DNA from: Streptomyces camponoticapitis
GTDB lineage: Bacteria > Actinomycetota > Actinomycetes > Streptomycetales > Streptomycetaceae
Assembly (NCBI RefSeq): GCF_014646115.1
Contig: NZ_BMMV01000033.1
Span: 21,365 to 85,364 of the forward strand
Length of the DNA stretch: 64,000 bases
Direction: 5' to 3'
The position numbers and the translations under genes were made by a program. Shown piece after piece: positions 48,880 through 57,393 of this stretch (position 1 is the first letter of the stretch; every line of letters begins with the position of its first letter). The notes below the pieces were generated by a model. It did not search any database. It saw only the letters and a list, made by a program, of their open reading frames with translations, and had not been told where the DNA came from.

Positions 48880-49918
48880 AGTCGGCGTACGCGTCCCTGA
48901 TCTGGTCGGTGGACAGGTCGAGGTGCTCCAGGATCGTGAAGCGGCCCGGTCGGGTCTGCGGTGCGTATTCGACGGCCCGCACGAACTCGTCGGGGGTGAA
49001 GCCGATCTGCTCGGGCAGGACCGGCATCTCATGTCTGCGCAGGACCTCGGCGATGAGCCCGGACTGCTCGCGCGCGCCGCGCAGATGCATCGCGAAGGCG
49101 GCGCCGATGCCGACCTGCTCGCCGTGGCTCGCCGCCCTCTTTGAGTAGAGCAGGTCGAAGGCGTGGCTGATCTCGTGGCAGGCGCCGGACGACGGGCGGG
49201 AGTCGCCGCTGATCGACATGGCGATTCCGGTCAGGACGAGCGCCTCGGCCAGGACGGTCAGGAAATCGTCGTCGCCGACGGTGCCGGGGTGGCGCAGGAC
49301 GGCCTCACCGGCGGTACGGCCCATGGCAGCGGCCAGGCCGTCCACGGGCTCCCCGTTGACCTTGTGGGACAGCTCCCAGTCGGCGATGGCGGAGAGATTG
49401 GAGAGCGCGTCGCCGATGCCGGAGCGGACGAAGCGGGCCGGGGCGTCGCGGATGACGTCCAGGTCCACGACGATCGCGATGGGCGTCGGGACGCCGTACG
49501 AGCCACGGCCGTTGTCGTTGTCGAGCGTGGAGATCGGCGAACAGATGCCGTCGTGCGAGAGGTTGGTGGCGACGGCCACCATCGGCAGGCCCACGCGGGC
49601 CGCCGCGTACTTCGCGACGTCGATGATCTTGCCGCCGCCGAGCCCGACGACCGCGTCGTACCGCTTGCCCTTTATGTCGTCGGCGAGCTTCACCGCGCAG
49701 TCGATGGTGCCGTCGGCGACGAGGAACCAGTCGGCGTCGGGCAGCAGGGGCGCCAGCTTCTCGCGCAGCGCCTGGCCGGAACCGCCGCTGACGGCGAGGG
49801 CGAGCCTGCCGGACGCGGAGATCCGCTGGTCGGCGAGGAGGCCGGCGAGGTCGTCCATGGCGCCGCCGCTGATGTCGACGACGACCGGGGACGGGATGAG
49901 TCGGGTCAGTACTGGCAC
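48857..49918 (-). CDS. sn-glycerol-1-phosphate dehydrogenase-like enzyme (AraM/EgsA family)
   Basis: The 353-residue protein belongs to the iron-containing alcohol dehydrogenase fold: VVGLGGGKIIDVAKYAA for NAD(P) binding, VATNLSHDGICSPIS typical of AraM/EgsA-type glycerol-1-phosphate dehydrogenases, and metal ligands D in RSGIGDALSN, and the histidines of GACHEISHAFD and SHGEQVG. It would reduce dihydroxyacetone phosphate to glycerol-1-phosphate, of archaeal stereochemistry, or act on a related polyol phosphate. The next gene is a nucleotidyltransferase that could activate the product as a CDP compound. Confidence 0.85.
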   Translation of the reverse strand: MPVLTRLIPSPVVVDISGGAMDDLAGLLADQRISASGRLALAVSGGSGQALREKLAPLLPDADWFLVADGTIDCAVKLADDIKGKRYDAVVGLGGGKIIDVAKYAAARVGLPMVAVATNLSHDGICSPISTLDNDNGRGSYGVPTPIAIVVDLDVIRDAPARFVRSGIGDALSNLSAIADWELSHKVNGEPVDGLAAAMGRTAGEAVLRHPGTVGDDDFLTVLAEALVLTGIAMSISGDSRPSSGACHEISHAFDLLYSKRAASHGEQVGIGAAFAMHLRGAREQSGLIAEVLRRHEMPVLPEQIGFTPDEFVRAVEYAPQTRPGRFTILEHLDLSTDQIRDAYADYAKTISS

Positions 49919-50643
49919 GCGATGACACGGCCCTTCGCGAGGTCGTCGTGGTTGTCGATCTCCACCCAGGGGACGTCGCCGATGGGGGCGACGTCGATGG
50001 TGAAGCCTCTGTCCACGAGTTCCTGGTAGCCGTCCTCGTAGTAGAGGTCGGGGTCGCGCTCGAAGGTGGCCTTGAGGGCGTCGGCGAGTTCGTCGGCGGC
50101 CTCGGGCTCGATGAGCGTGACGCCGATGTACTCACCGGTGGCGGTGGCGGGGTCCATCAGCTTCGTGATGCGCCGTACGCCCTTCTCCTCCTCGGTGATG
50201 ACCTTCATCTCCTCGTCGGCGAGCCGCTTCACCGCGTCGAGGGCGAGGATGATCTTCCGGCCCTCGCCGCGGGCCGCGAGCAGGGTGCGCTCGACGGAGA
50301 CGGGGTGGACGGTGTCGCCGTTGGCGAGGATCACGCCGCGCCTGATGATGTCGCGCGCGCACCACAGGGAGTAGGCGTTGTTCCACTCCTCGGCCTTGTC
50401 GTTGTCGACGAGCGTGAGGGTGAGGCCGTACGTCGCCTCCAGGGCCGCCTTGCGCTCGTACACGGCCTCCTTGCGGTAGCCGACGACGATCGCGGCCTCG
50501 GTGAGCCCGATCTCCGCGAAGTTGCCGAGCGTCAGGTCGAGGACGGTCGTGTCGCCGTCCACGGGCACCAGGGCCTTGGGGAGCGTGTCGGTGTACGGGC
50601 GCAGACGCCTTCCGGCACCCGCTGCCAGAACAAGGCCGATCAT
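49906..50643 (-). CDS. sugar-phosphate/alcohol-phosphate nucleotidyltransferase (LicC-like)
   Basis: The 245-residue protein has the nucleotidyltransferase signature LVLAAGAGRRLRPYTDTLPKALVPVDG, VVGYRKEAV, then NAYSLWCARD and LANGDTV (metal-binding Asp). The last third, PDLYYEDGYQELVDRGF followed by PWVEIDNHDDL, resembles LicC-type phosphocholine cytidylyltransferases. It likely makes a CDP-alcohol for the neighbouring CDP-alcohol transferases. It overlaps the dehydrogenase gene by 13 bp and the DUF5941 gene by 4 bp. Confidence 0.86.
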   Translation of the reverse strand: MIGLVLAAGAGRRLRPYTDTLPKALVPVDGDTTVLDLTLGNFAEIGLTEAAIVVGYRKEAVYERKAALEATYGLTLTLVDNDKAEEWNNAYSLWCARDIIRRGVILANGDTVHPVSVERTLLAARGEGRKIILALDAVKRLADEEMKVITEEEKGVRRITKLMDPATATGEYIGVTLIEPEAADELADALKATFERDPDLYYEDGYQELVDRGFTIDVAPIGDVPWVEIDNHDDLAKGRVIACQY

Positions 50644-52568
50644 GCGGTTTCTCCTTCGTCGTGTACGGCGGGGGCCCCCGACGACACCCAGAACTGGATG
50701 GACTCGGCGAGCGCGATCACGGCGACGACGACGGCGAGCACCGTCAGGCCGAGCGGTAGGTCGAATTCGGCCGTGGAGAAGGCGGCGAGCGCGGTGACGA
50801 GGAGCGTGCGGCCCTCGTGTCCGCCGAGTGACCGGACCAGCCCGCGGGGCGGGGCTCCGGCGCCGCCGCGGATGCGGTACACCGTGTCGTAGTGGTGGTA
50901 GGCGACCGCCGCGACCAGCCCGAACGCGGCGGGCAGGGCGCCGGGGACGCCGGCGCGGGCGGCGAGGACCAGGACGGTGCAGTACTCCGCCGCCCGGAGG
51001 ACCGGCGGGACGAGCCAGTCGAGCGGGCCGCCCATCCGGTGGGCGACCGCGATCCCCGACGTGACGACGTACACCAGGGCGCCGAGGACGAGCACGGGGC
51101 TGTCGAGCGGGGCGGAGGCGGCCACCGCGACGGCGGCGCCGCCGCCCGCGAGGGCGATCAGGAGCGGCAGTACACCGGGCAGCGCGCGGGCCGGGCGCCG
51201 CAGCACACGGGCGACCAGCTCGGCGAGCGGTCCCGTGTCGGCGAGGTCGGCGAGCGCCCGCGCGGCGCGGTCGGTCCGGACGGCCTTGCGGGTCACCGAG
51301 CGCAGGACCCGGCCGGCGGTGGTGTAGCAGGCGGCGAAGGCGCAGCCGACGAGGAGCGCGTAGAAGACGATCCGGGGGGTGGCCACGGCGGTGAGGACGG
51401 CGATCATCGCCCAGCGCTCACCGATCGGCAGGACGATCATCCGGCGCACCCAGACCGTCCAGCCGACGCTGTCGAGCTTGCTGGAGAGGGCGGTCGTGGG
51501 GGTGCCGACGACGGCCTTGCCGTTGACCGTCGCGGCCGTGCTGTCGGCGTTGGCCTCGTTGAAGGCGAAGTCGACAAAGTGCCGGACGGACTGGAGGACC
51601 ATCGCGGCGAGCGCCAGGGCCCATACGTCGTCACCGCCGCGGGCGGCGCCGAGCGCGAGACCGGCGTAGTACGCGTACTCCTTGGCCCGGTCGAAGGTCG
51701 CGTCCAGCCAGGCGCCCAGCGTGGAGTACTGGAGCGAGTAGCGGGCGAGCTGTCCGTCCGTGCAGTCGAGTACGAAGGAGAAGAGCAGCAGCAGTCCGGC
51801 GGCGACGTAGCCGCCCCGGGTGCCGGTGGCCGCGCAGCCCGCCGCGATCAGGGCGGTGAACAGGGACGCGGTGGTGACCTGGTTGGGGGTCAGTCCGCGC
51901 CGGGCGCACCAGCGGGCGAGGTAGCGGGAGTAGGGGCTGATGCAGAAGGTGGTGAAGAAGCCGTCGCGGGCCTTCACGGCGGAGCGCAGCCGTACGGCCT
52001 CGTCGTCGACGGCCGCGACGGCGGCGAGCGCCTCCTCGCGGGCGGCCGGCCCGTCGGGGACGGCGGCGACGAGCGAGCCGAGTTCGGGATGCCGTACGTC
52101 GGTGCCGTCGGCTTCGAGCGCGGCGGTGACCCGGTCGGCGAGGGGGAGTTCGGCGGTCGCGGGCGCGCTGTGCGTGACGGGCCGGCCGGCCTCGGTGACC
52201 AGGCCGGTGCCACCGGTCCGTACGGGGTGGGCGTCCGTTGTCGCGCCGGTACGGCCGCCGTCCGTGCCGTTCGTCACGGTGGTCAGCGCCACGGCGAGCG
52301 CCGCACGCGCCTCGGGCCGCGCCGTCAGCGCACCGGTGACGGCCGCCGCCGGGAACCGGGGATCGGTCAACGCCAGCCGCAGCGTGTGGAGATGGCCGAC
52401 GAAGCGCTGGTCGACCAGGGCGACCCGGTCAGCGGCGGGCACCGCGGCGAGCAGCCTCAGGGCCGCGGTCGCGTCGGGCGCGGTGCGCACGTCGAATCCC
52501 AGCGACCGCAGCTCGCCTTCGAGCGGCGATCCGGGTACCGGCGTGCCGGTGAGGATGGCGGTCGACAG
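50640..52568 (-). CDS. DUF5941-type protein with CDP-alcohol phosphatidyltransferase domain (CTG start)
   Basis: The 642-residue protein has a soluble N-terminal region of ~200 residues without known motif, a central CDP-alcohol transferase domain with the complete motif DCTDGQLARYSLQYSTLGAWLDATFDRAK (D-x2-DG-x2-AR-x8-G-x3-D-x3-D), and a C-terminal membrane domain of several helices (DUF5941, from memory). The start is taken as CTG at 52568, because AAGGAG lies 9 nt upstream and translation reads L/M-STAILTG, matching my memory of homologues; the next internal start is GTG at 52490. It heads the envelope-polymer operon. Confidence 0.82.
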   Translation of the reverse strand: MSTAILTGTPVPGSPLEGELRSLGFDVRTAPDATAALRLLAAVPAADRVALVDQRFVGHLHTLRLALTDPRFPAAAVTGALTARPEARAALAVALTTVTNGTDGGRTGATTDAHPVRTGGTGLVTEAGRPVTHSAPATAELPLADRVTAALEADGTDVRHPELGSLVAAVPDGPAAREEALAAVAAVDDEAVRLRSAVKARDGFFTTFCISPYSRYLARWCARRGLTPNQVTTASLFTALIAAGCAATGTRGGYVAAGLLLLFSFVLDCTDGQLARYSLQYSTLGAWLDATFDRAKEYAYYAGLALGAARGGDDVWALALAAMVLQSVRHFVDFAFNEANADSTAATVNGKAVVGTPTTALSSKLDSVGWTVWVRRMIVLPIGERWAMIAVLTAVATPRIVFYALLVGCAFAACYTTAGRVLRSVTRKAVRTDRAARALADLADTGPLAELVARVLRRPARALPGVLPLLIALAGGGAAVAVAASAPLDSPVLVLGALVYVVTSGIAVAHRMGGPLDWLVPPVLRAAEYCTVLVLAARAGVPGALPAAFGLVAAVAYHHYDTVYRIRGGAGAPPRGLVRSLGGHEGRTLLVTALAAFSTAEFDLPLGLTVLAVVVAVIALAESIQFWVSSGAPAVHDEGETA

Positions 52569-52930
52569 ACGAATTCACTCCTTGACACTGACAGGGCGGA
52601 CGTGCGGCGGCTCTGCCCGGGGTCCGGGTCGGCGGCATGTCGGCAGAGGCTATCGGATGAACGGAAGACCGCGTTCATCGCCCGTTCACGCCCCGGACGC
52701 CATGAGCCGGTCCAATTCCGGCCCGCCGGGAGATCATCATTGTCGATCGGTGCCCCGCCTCACAAACCGTGGCCGTCGGAAGCCGTACGGGCTCCGTAAG
52801 ACATATCCGACTCCGCACGGTCTGCACCGTCGAAGCCGCGACCGCGAGATGAACGTCCGGTAACCGTACGACCACCGGGGCGGTCCGGTCGACCCGGCGG
52901 CGGGCGAACGGCACCCCCTAGGCTGACGGC
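52569..52930. other. divergent promoter region between DUF5941 gene and galE
   Basis: This 362-bp gene-free stretch serves both divergent genes. An 8-bp inverted repeat GATGAACG/CGTTCATC (52656-52663 and 52672-52679) is the only clear symmetric site. The galE end contains a leaderless-type -10. No additional gene was seen. Confidence 0.5.
52919..52924 (+). promoter_or_regulatory. -10 element of a probably leaderless galE transcript
   Basis: TAGGCT ends 6 nt before the galE ATG and there is no ribosome binding site, the arrangement typical of leaderless Streptomyces mRNAs. No convincing -35 was seen. Confidence 0.55.
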
Positions 52931-53914
52931 ATGACTTGGCTGATCACAGGTGGAGCGGGGTACATCGGGGCGCATGTGGCGCGGTCCATGGCCGAGGCGG
53001 GTGAGCGGGTCGTCGTCCTCGACGACGTCTCGTCCGGCGTCGTGGACCGGCTGCCCGCCGAAATCCCGCTGGTACGCGGCTCGTTGCTCGACCGGGAGGC
53101 CATCGACCGGGCGCTCGCCGACCACGCGGTGACCGGTGTGGTGCATCTCGCCGCCAAGAAACAGGTCGGCCAGTCGGTCGAGGAGCCGCTCACCTACTAC
53201 CGGGAGAACGTGCACGGTCTCACGGTGCTGCTGGAGGCCGTGGTCGCCGCCGGGGTCGAGCGGTTCCTGTTCTCGTCCTCGGCCGCGGTGTACGGCGTGC
53301 CCGACGTGGAGCTGATCACCGAGAAGACCCCGGCCGTGCCGATCAATCCGTACGGCGAGACGAAGCTCACGGGCGAGTGGCTGGTACGCGCCACGGGCCG
53401 GGCCCACTCGCTGCGCACCGCGTGTCTGCGCTACTTCAACGTGGCGGGGGCGGCGCGCCCCGAGTTGGCGGACACCGGGGTGTTCAACATCATCCCGATG
53501 TTCTTCGACCGGATCACCCGCGGCGAGCCGGTGCGGATCTTCGGCGCGGACTATCCGACGCCGGACGGCACCTGCGTACGGGACTACATCCATGTCGCCG
53601 ATCTCGCCGACGCGCATCTGGCGGTGGCACGGCGGCTGGCCGCGCGGGACGTGCCCGGTGACGTGACGTACAACATCGGGCGCGGCGAGGGGGTGTCGGT
53701 GCGCGAACTCGCGGATCTGGTGGGCGAGGTCACGGGCCACCGGGCTCCCCCGGTCGTCGAACCGCGCCGGGCCGGCGACGCGGCGAAGGCCGTCGCGTCG
53801 GTCGAGTCGATCACCGCGGACCTGGGCTGGACCGCGCGTCGCGGGGTACGCGAAATGGTCGAATCGGCATGGGAAGGCTGGCGGCTGCACCACCCCGAAC
53901 TGTCGGCGGAGTGA
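52931..53914 (+). CDS. galE: UDP-glucose 4-epimerase family protein
   Basis: The 327-residue extended SDR has the NAD motif GGAGYIGAH (7-15), the Ser of FLFSSSAAVYG, and YGETK (Tyr-Lys pair). LRYFNVAGA and PDGTCVRDYIHVADLADAHL are typical of GalE proteins. It interconverts UDP-glucose and UDP-galactose, supplying galactose units for envelope glycans such as those of the neighbouring operon. It is followed by a 12-bp hairpin terminator. Confidence 0.93.
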   Translation: MTWLITGGAGYIGAHVARSMAEAGERVVVLDDVSSGVVDRLPAEIPLVRGSLLDREAIDRALADHAVTGVVHLAAKKQVGQSVEEPLTYYRENVHGLTVLLEAVVAAGVERFLFSSSAAVYGVPDVELITEKTPAVPINPYGETKLTGEWLVRATGRAHSLRTACLRYFNVAGAARPELADTGVFNIIPMFFDRITRGEPVRIFGADYPTPDGTCVRDYIHVADLADAHLAVARRLAARDVPGDVTYNIGRGEGVSVRELADLVGEVTGHRAPPVVEPRRAGDAAKAVASVESITADLGWTARRGVREMVESAWEGWRLHHPELSAE

Positions 53915-53936
53915 GCCGTAAAACGATCTTCACACT

Positions 53937-53970
53937 CCCCTGACCTGCGGGCATCATCGCAGGTCAGGGG
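53937..53970 (+). terminator. terminator of galE
   Basis: CCCCTGACCTGC (53937-53948) pairs perfectly with GCAGGTCAGGGG (53959-53970) around a 10-nt loop, 22 bp after the stop codon. Confidence 0.75.
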
Positions 53971-54062
53971 GAATGACAACGGTGTTCAGTCCCGTGTTGC
54001 TCGATACCCCCCACCCGTAGTTCACTGGCCGCATCGGCTCGCACACACCGGGAGGCAACCCC

Positions 54063-55004
54063 ATGGGGGCAGGGCACGATCACGGGCACACACACGGCGG
54101 CGCGGCGCCGCCGGGGACCGCGTCCGCCGCCTACGCCGGGCGGCTGCGGATCGCGCTGGGGATCACCCTCTCCGTCATGGTCATGGAGATCATCGGCGGC
54201 ATCGTCTCCGACTCCCTGGCCCTGGTCGCCGACGCCGCCCATATGGCGACGGACGCCGTCGGGCTCGCCCTCGCGCTGCTCGCGATCCACTTCGCGGGCC
54301 GCCCGTCGACCGGAAACCGTACGTTCGGGCTGGCCCGCGCCGAGATCCTGGCCGCGCTCGCCAACTGTCTGCTGCTGCTCGGCGTCGGCGGCTTCCTGCT
54401 CTTCGAGGCGGTCGAACGCTTCATCACTCCCGCCGAGACCAAGGGCGGACTCGCGATCATCTTCGCGGCCGTGGGTATGGTCGCCAATCTGATCTCGCTC
54501 TCCCTGCTGGTGCGCGGGCAGAAGGAGAGCCTCAATGTGCGCGGGGCGTATCTGGAGGTGCTGGCCGACACCCTCGGTTCGGTCACGGTCCTGATCTCCG
54601 CGACGATCATCCTGACCACGGGCTGGCAGGCGGCCGACCCGATCGCCTCCCTGGTGATCGGCCTGATGATCGTCCCGAGAACGGTGAAGCTCCTGCGCGA
54701 GACGCTGAACGTGCTGCTTGAGGCGGCGCCCAAGGGTGTGGACATGGGTGAGGTCAGGGCGCACATAGTGGCGCTCCCCGGCGTGGAGGACGTGCACGAC
54801 CTGCACGCGTGGACGATCACCTCGGGCATGCCGGTGCTCTCGGCGCATGTGGTGGTGAGCCAGTCCGTGCTGGACAGCGTCGGGCACGAGAAGATGCTGC
54901 ACGATCTCCAGGGCTGCCTCGGCAGCCACTTCGACGTCGAGCACTGCACCTTCCAGCTGGAGCCCGTGGGGCACGCCGAGCACGAGGCGAATCTCTGCCA
55001 CTGA
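54063..55004 (+). CDS. cation diffusion facilitator (zinc/cobalt) exporter
   Basis: The 313-residue protein starts with a histidine-rich metal-binding tail (GHDHGHTHGG), has six TM helices and the metal-site motif VADAAHMATDAVGLAL in TM2, with a matching Asp in TM5 (VLADTLGSV). The C-terminal cytoplasmic ferredoxin-like domain includes VEDVHDLHAWTITSG. It exports Zn2+ or Co2+ with proton antiport. AGGCAACC lies 5 nt upstream of the ATG. Confidence 0.95.
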   Translation: MGAGHDHGHTHGGAAPPGTASAAYAGRLRIALGITLSVMVMEIIGGIVSDSLALVADAAHMATDAVGLALALLAIHFAGRPSTGNRTFGLARAEILAALANCLLLLGVGGFLLFEAVERFITPAETKGGLAIIFAAVGMVANLISLSLLVRGQKESLNVRGAYLEVLADTLGSVTVLISATIILTTGWQAADPIASLVIGLMIVPRTVKLLRETLNVLLEAAPKGVDMGEVRAHIVALPGVEDVHDLHAWTITSGMPVLSAHVVVSQSVLDSVGHEKMLHDLQGCLGSHFDVEHCTFQLEPVGHAEHEANLCH

Positions 55005-55061
55005 GCTGTGCCGTGACCGGCGGGCGGCGGAAACCGGGGGCCCGCCCCGTACGGCCCCTGT

Positions 55062-55067
55062 TAGAGT
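55062..55067 (+). promoter_or_regulatory. possible -10 upstream of leader ORF and methyltransferase
   Basis: TAGAGT lies 51 bp before the small ORF at 55118. A 6-bp stem GGAGAC/GTCTCC (55075-55080 and 55087-55092) follows at the expected transcript start. Confidence 0.35.
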
Positions 55068-55117
55068 CCCGGCCGGAGACAAGAGCGTCTCCCCCGTCGT
55101 GAGAGGAGCTGAGGTTG

Positions 55118-55186
55118 ATGACCGTCGCAGTGGAGGCCGCCCCGCGCGGCACACGGTCCTTCCTCATCCTCCGGGCTGCCGGCTGA
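55118..55186 (+). CDS. possible 22-residue leader peptide upstream of the methyltransferase
   Basis: An ATG with GAGG 3 nt upstream and GAGGAG before that opens a 22-codon frame, MTVAVEAAPRGTRSFLILRAAG, that ends 59 bp before the TTG start of the methyltransferase. A strong ribosome site in front of a short frame in an otherwise noncoding leader suggests a translated leader peptide. There are no runs of one amino acid that would identify it as a classical attenuator. Unproven. Confidence 0.35.
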   Translation: MTVAVEAAPRGTRSFLILRAAG

Positions 55187-55245
55187 CCGGTCCGCACCAC
55201 ACCGGTCCCGCGTCGGCCGGAGCCCCTCACACAAGGGTTCTCACG

Positions 55246-56064
55246 TTGTCCGACAACGACACGACCGATCCGACCTCCGTCCACGACGCTTTCTTCGCCC
55301 TGCACCACGGGCTGCCGCGGCAGGGCCCCGGCTCCGACGCCACCACCAGGCGGCTGCTGTCCTCCGCCGGACCGCTGCCGTCCCGTCCGCGCGCGCTCGA
55401 CCTGGGCTGCGGCCCCGGCAGGGTGTCGCTCCTGCTGGCCGCCGAGGCCGGCGCGCGGGTGACCGCCGTCGATCTGCACGAGCCGTTCCTCGACGAGCTG
55501 CGGCACACCGCCGCCGCCCGCGGGCTCACCGGGTCGATCAGCACGGAAGCGGTCGACATGGCGGAACTCCCCTACCCGGACGGGTCGTTCGACCTGGTCT
55601 GGGCGGAGAGCTCGATCTACTCCATCGGCTTCGACAAGGGCCTGCGCCTCTGGCGGCGGCTGCTCGCCCCCGGCGGCACCCTGATCGTCACCGAGTGCGA
55701 GTGGACGACGGCGGAGCCGAGCGCCGAGGCGCGCGCATTCTGGGACGCGGAGTATCCGCTGCGTACGGCCGGGGAGAACACGGCCGCGGCCGTCGCCGCC
55801 GGATACACCGTGCTGGAGGTCTATCCGCAGCCGGAGAGCGACTGGGACGAGTACTACGGGCCGCTCGGCGAGCGGGCCGACGCGGCCGACTCGCGGGCGC
55901 CCGGCATGTCTCAGGCGCTCGCCGTCACCCGTACGGAGATCACGATGCGACGCGAGCACGGCGCGGAGTACGGCTACACCGGTTATGTCCTGCGCCCCCG
56001 GCAGCCCGTAGAGGCCAAGGGGACGCAAGGCGCGGAAGGGACAGAAGGAGCACCGGTGGCGTGA
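55246..56064 (+). CDS. class I SAM-dependent methyltransferase
   Basis: The 272-residue protein has the SAM-binding motif RALDLGCGPGRVSLLLAAEAG (~46-66), VTAVDLHEPFLDEL as motif II, and FDLVWAESSIYSIG and LAPGGTLIVTECEW later. It methylates an unknown small molecule or protein. The TTG at 55246 is chosen because AAGGG lies 7 nt upstream and the sequence after it (SDNDTTDPTSVHDAFFALHHG) looks like the conserved start; the frame is open upstream to 55099, overlapping the leader ORF. A 14-bp hairpin follows. Confidence 0.85.
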   Translation: MSDNDTTDPTSVHDAFFALHHGLPRQGPGSDATTRRLLSSAGPLPSRPRALDLGCGPGRVSLLLAAEAGARVTAVDLHEPFLDELRHTAAARGLTGSISTEAVDMAELPYPDGSFDLVWAESSIYSIGFDKGLRLWRRLLAPGGTLIVTECEWTTAEPSAEARAFWDAEYPLRTAGENTAAAVAAGYTVLEVYPQPESDWDEYYGPLGERADAADSRAPGMSQALAVTRTEITMRREHGAEYGYTGYVLRPRQPVEAKGTQGAEGTEGAPVA

Positions 56065-56100
56065 CGGCCCGGCCCCCGGCGAAAGCCGGGACGTAACGCC

Positions 56101-56140
56101 CATGTCCGCCCCCGCGGAGCACATTCCGGGGGCGGACATG
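56101..56140 (+). terminator. terminator between methyltransferase and idi
   Basis: CATGTCCGCCCCCG (56101-56114) pairs perfectly with CGGGGGCGGACATG (56127-56140), 36 bp after the methyltransferase stop. Confidence 0.75.
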
Positions 56141-56216
56141 CCCGTTTCGCGGAAGTACGGACAGGACGCTCTTGTACGGCAGACTTGGGGGCCGAGGACC
56201 GAAGCGAAGGATGGCT

Positions 56217-56810
56217 ATGCCGACCACACCTGTCACTGCGACGAGCAGCTCGCCGAACGGCGTACAAGAAGCGATCATGCTGGAGCTGGTCGACGAGGAC
56301 GGCAACACCATCGGCACGGCGGAGAAGCTCGCGGCACACCAGGCACCGGGTCAGCTGCACCGGGCGTTCTCCGTCTTCCTCTTCGACGAGCAGGGCAGGC
56401 TGCTGATCCAGCGCCGCGCGCTCGGCAAGTACCACTCCCCCGGTGTCTGGTCGAACACCTGCTGCGGGCACCCGTATCCGGGTGAGGCGCCCTTCGCCGC
56501 CGCGGCCCGGCGTACGTACGAAGAACTCGGCATCTCGCCCACGCTCCTCGCCGAGGCGGGCACGGTCCGCTACAACCACCCGGACCCGGGGTCCGGGCTG
56601 GTCGAGCAGGAGTACAACCACCTCTTCGTGGGGCTCGCGCAGGCGTCGCTGCGGCCGGACCCGGCGGAGATCGGCGACACGGCGTACGTCACGCCGACGG
56701 AGCTTGCGGAGCGGCACCGGTCGGCGCCGTTCTCCGCGTGGTTCATGACCGTGCTGGACGCGGCGCGCCCGGCGGTCCAGGAACTCACGGGGCCGGCCGG
56801 CGGCTGGTAG
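56217..56810 (+). CDS. idi: isopentenyl-diphosphate delta-isomerase, type 1
   Basis: The 197-residue Nudix-fold isomerase interconverts isopentenyl and dimethylallyl diphosphate. The active-site cysteine is in WSNTCCGHPYPGE (~C83), followed by the Nudix-like ARRTYEELGI and the acidic VEQEYNHLF region with the catalytic glutamate. ATG at 56217 follows GAAGGA; an ATG six bases earlier is possible. It lies about 14 kb from the hopanoid cluster and would balance the C5 pool for it and other terpenoids. Confidence 0.94.
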   Translation: MPTTPVTATSSSPNGVQEAIMLELVDEDGNTIGTAEKLAAHQAPGQLHRAFSVFLFDEQGRLLIQRRALGKYHSPGVWSNTCCGHPYPGEAPFAAAARRTYEELGISPTLLAEAGTVRYNHPDPGSGLVEQEYNHLFVGLAQASLRPDPAEIGDTAYVTPTELAERHRSAPFSAWFMTVLDAARPAVQELTGPAGGW

Positions 56811-56821
56811 CCCTCCGCTCG

Positions 56822-56842
56822 GGCCCCCTGGATCAGGGGGCC
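56822..56842. terminator. bidirectional hairpin between idi and the RsbW-like gene
   Basis: GGCCCCCTG (56822-56830) pairs with CAGGGGGCC (56834-56842) around GAT; it overlaps the stop codon of the minus-strand gene. Confidence 0.6.
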
Positions 56843-57393
56843 GGGGGTACGGGACGCCCCTGAGCCTCGTGGACCGGCAGGACCTCCTGGGCGGGCGGCG
56901 CGGCCTGGGCGCTCAGGACCTCCTGGGCGGACACCACCACGGCGTCGCGCGACAGCGGGAGCAGCGCCCAGACGATCTTCCCGCCGCTCGCCGTCTGATC
57001 GACGTCGCAGGTGCCGCCCGCCTCCCGGGTGATCTCCCGGACGAGCAGCAGGCCGCGCCCGCCGGTCTGCGCGTAGTCCATTTCCAGCGGCTTCGGCCGG
57101 TAGGGATGGTCGTCCTCCACGGACACCCGGACCCAGTCGGCGGCGATGGCGACCTCCACCGCGAGCTCGGGCGAGAGCAAGGCCGCGTGCCGTACGGCGT
57201 TGGTCACCAGCTCCGAGACGATCAGCAGCAGCCCCTGGACGGTCTCGTCGGACAGCGGCGCGCCCTGCCGGACCAGCAGATCACGCACGGCGTGCCGGGC
57301 GTGCGGCACGGAGAGTTCGACCGCCGGTGCCGTGAACCGCCAGACCCCCTCGTACGGCATCGGTCTCGCCGGAACACTCCCGAGGCTCTCCAT
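56833..57393 (-). CDS. RsbW-like anti-sigma/serine kinase ATPase
   Basis: The 186-residue HATPase_c protein has the N-box VSELVTNAVRHAALL, the G1-box region VSVEDDHPYRP and the G2 motif TGGRGLLLVREI. Streptomyces has dozens of such short kinases, paired with anti-anti-sigma factors; no partner is next to this one. The last ~35 residues are a low-complexity Gln/Pro/Ala tail. The ATG at 57393 is preferred for matching family starts; frames extend upstream to 57513. Confidence 0.85.
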   Translation of the reverse strand: MESLGSVPARPMPYEGVWRFTAPAVELSVPHARHAVRDLLVRQGAPLSDETVQGLLLIVSELVTNAVRHAALLSPELAVEVAIAADWVRVSVEDDHPYRPKPLEMDYAQTGGRGLLLVREITREAGGTCDVDQTASGGKIVWALLPLSRDAVVVSAQEVLSAQAAPPAQEVLPVHEAQGRPVPPAP

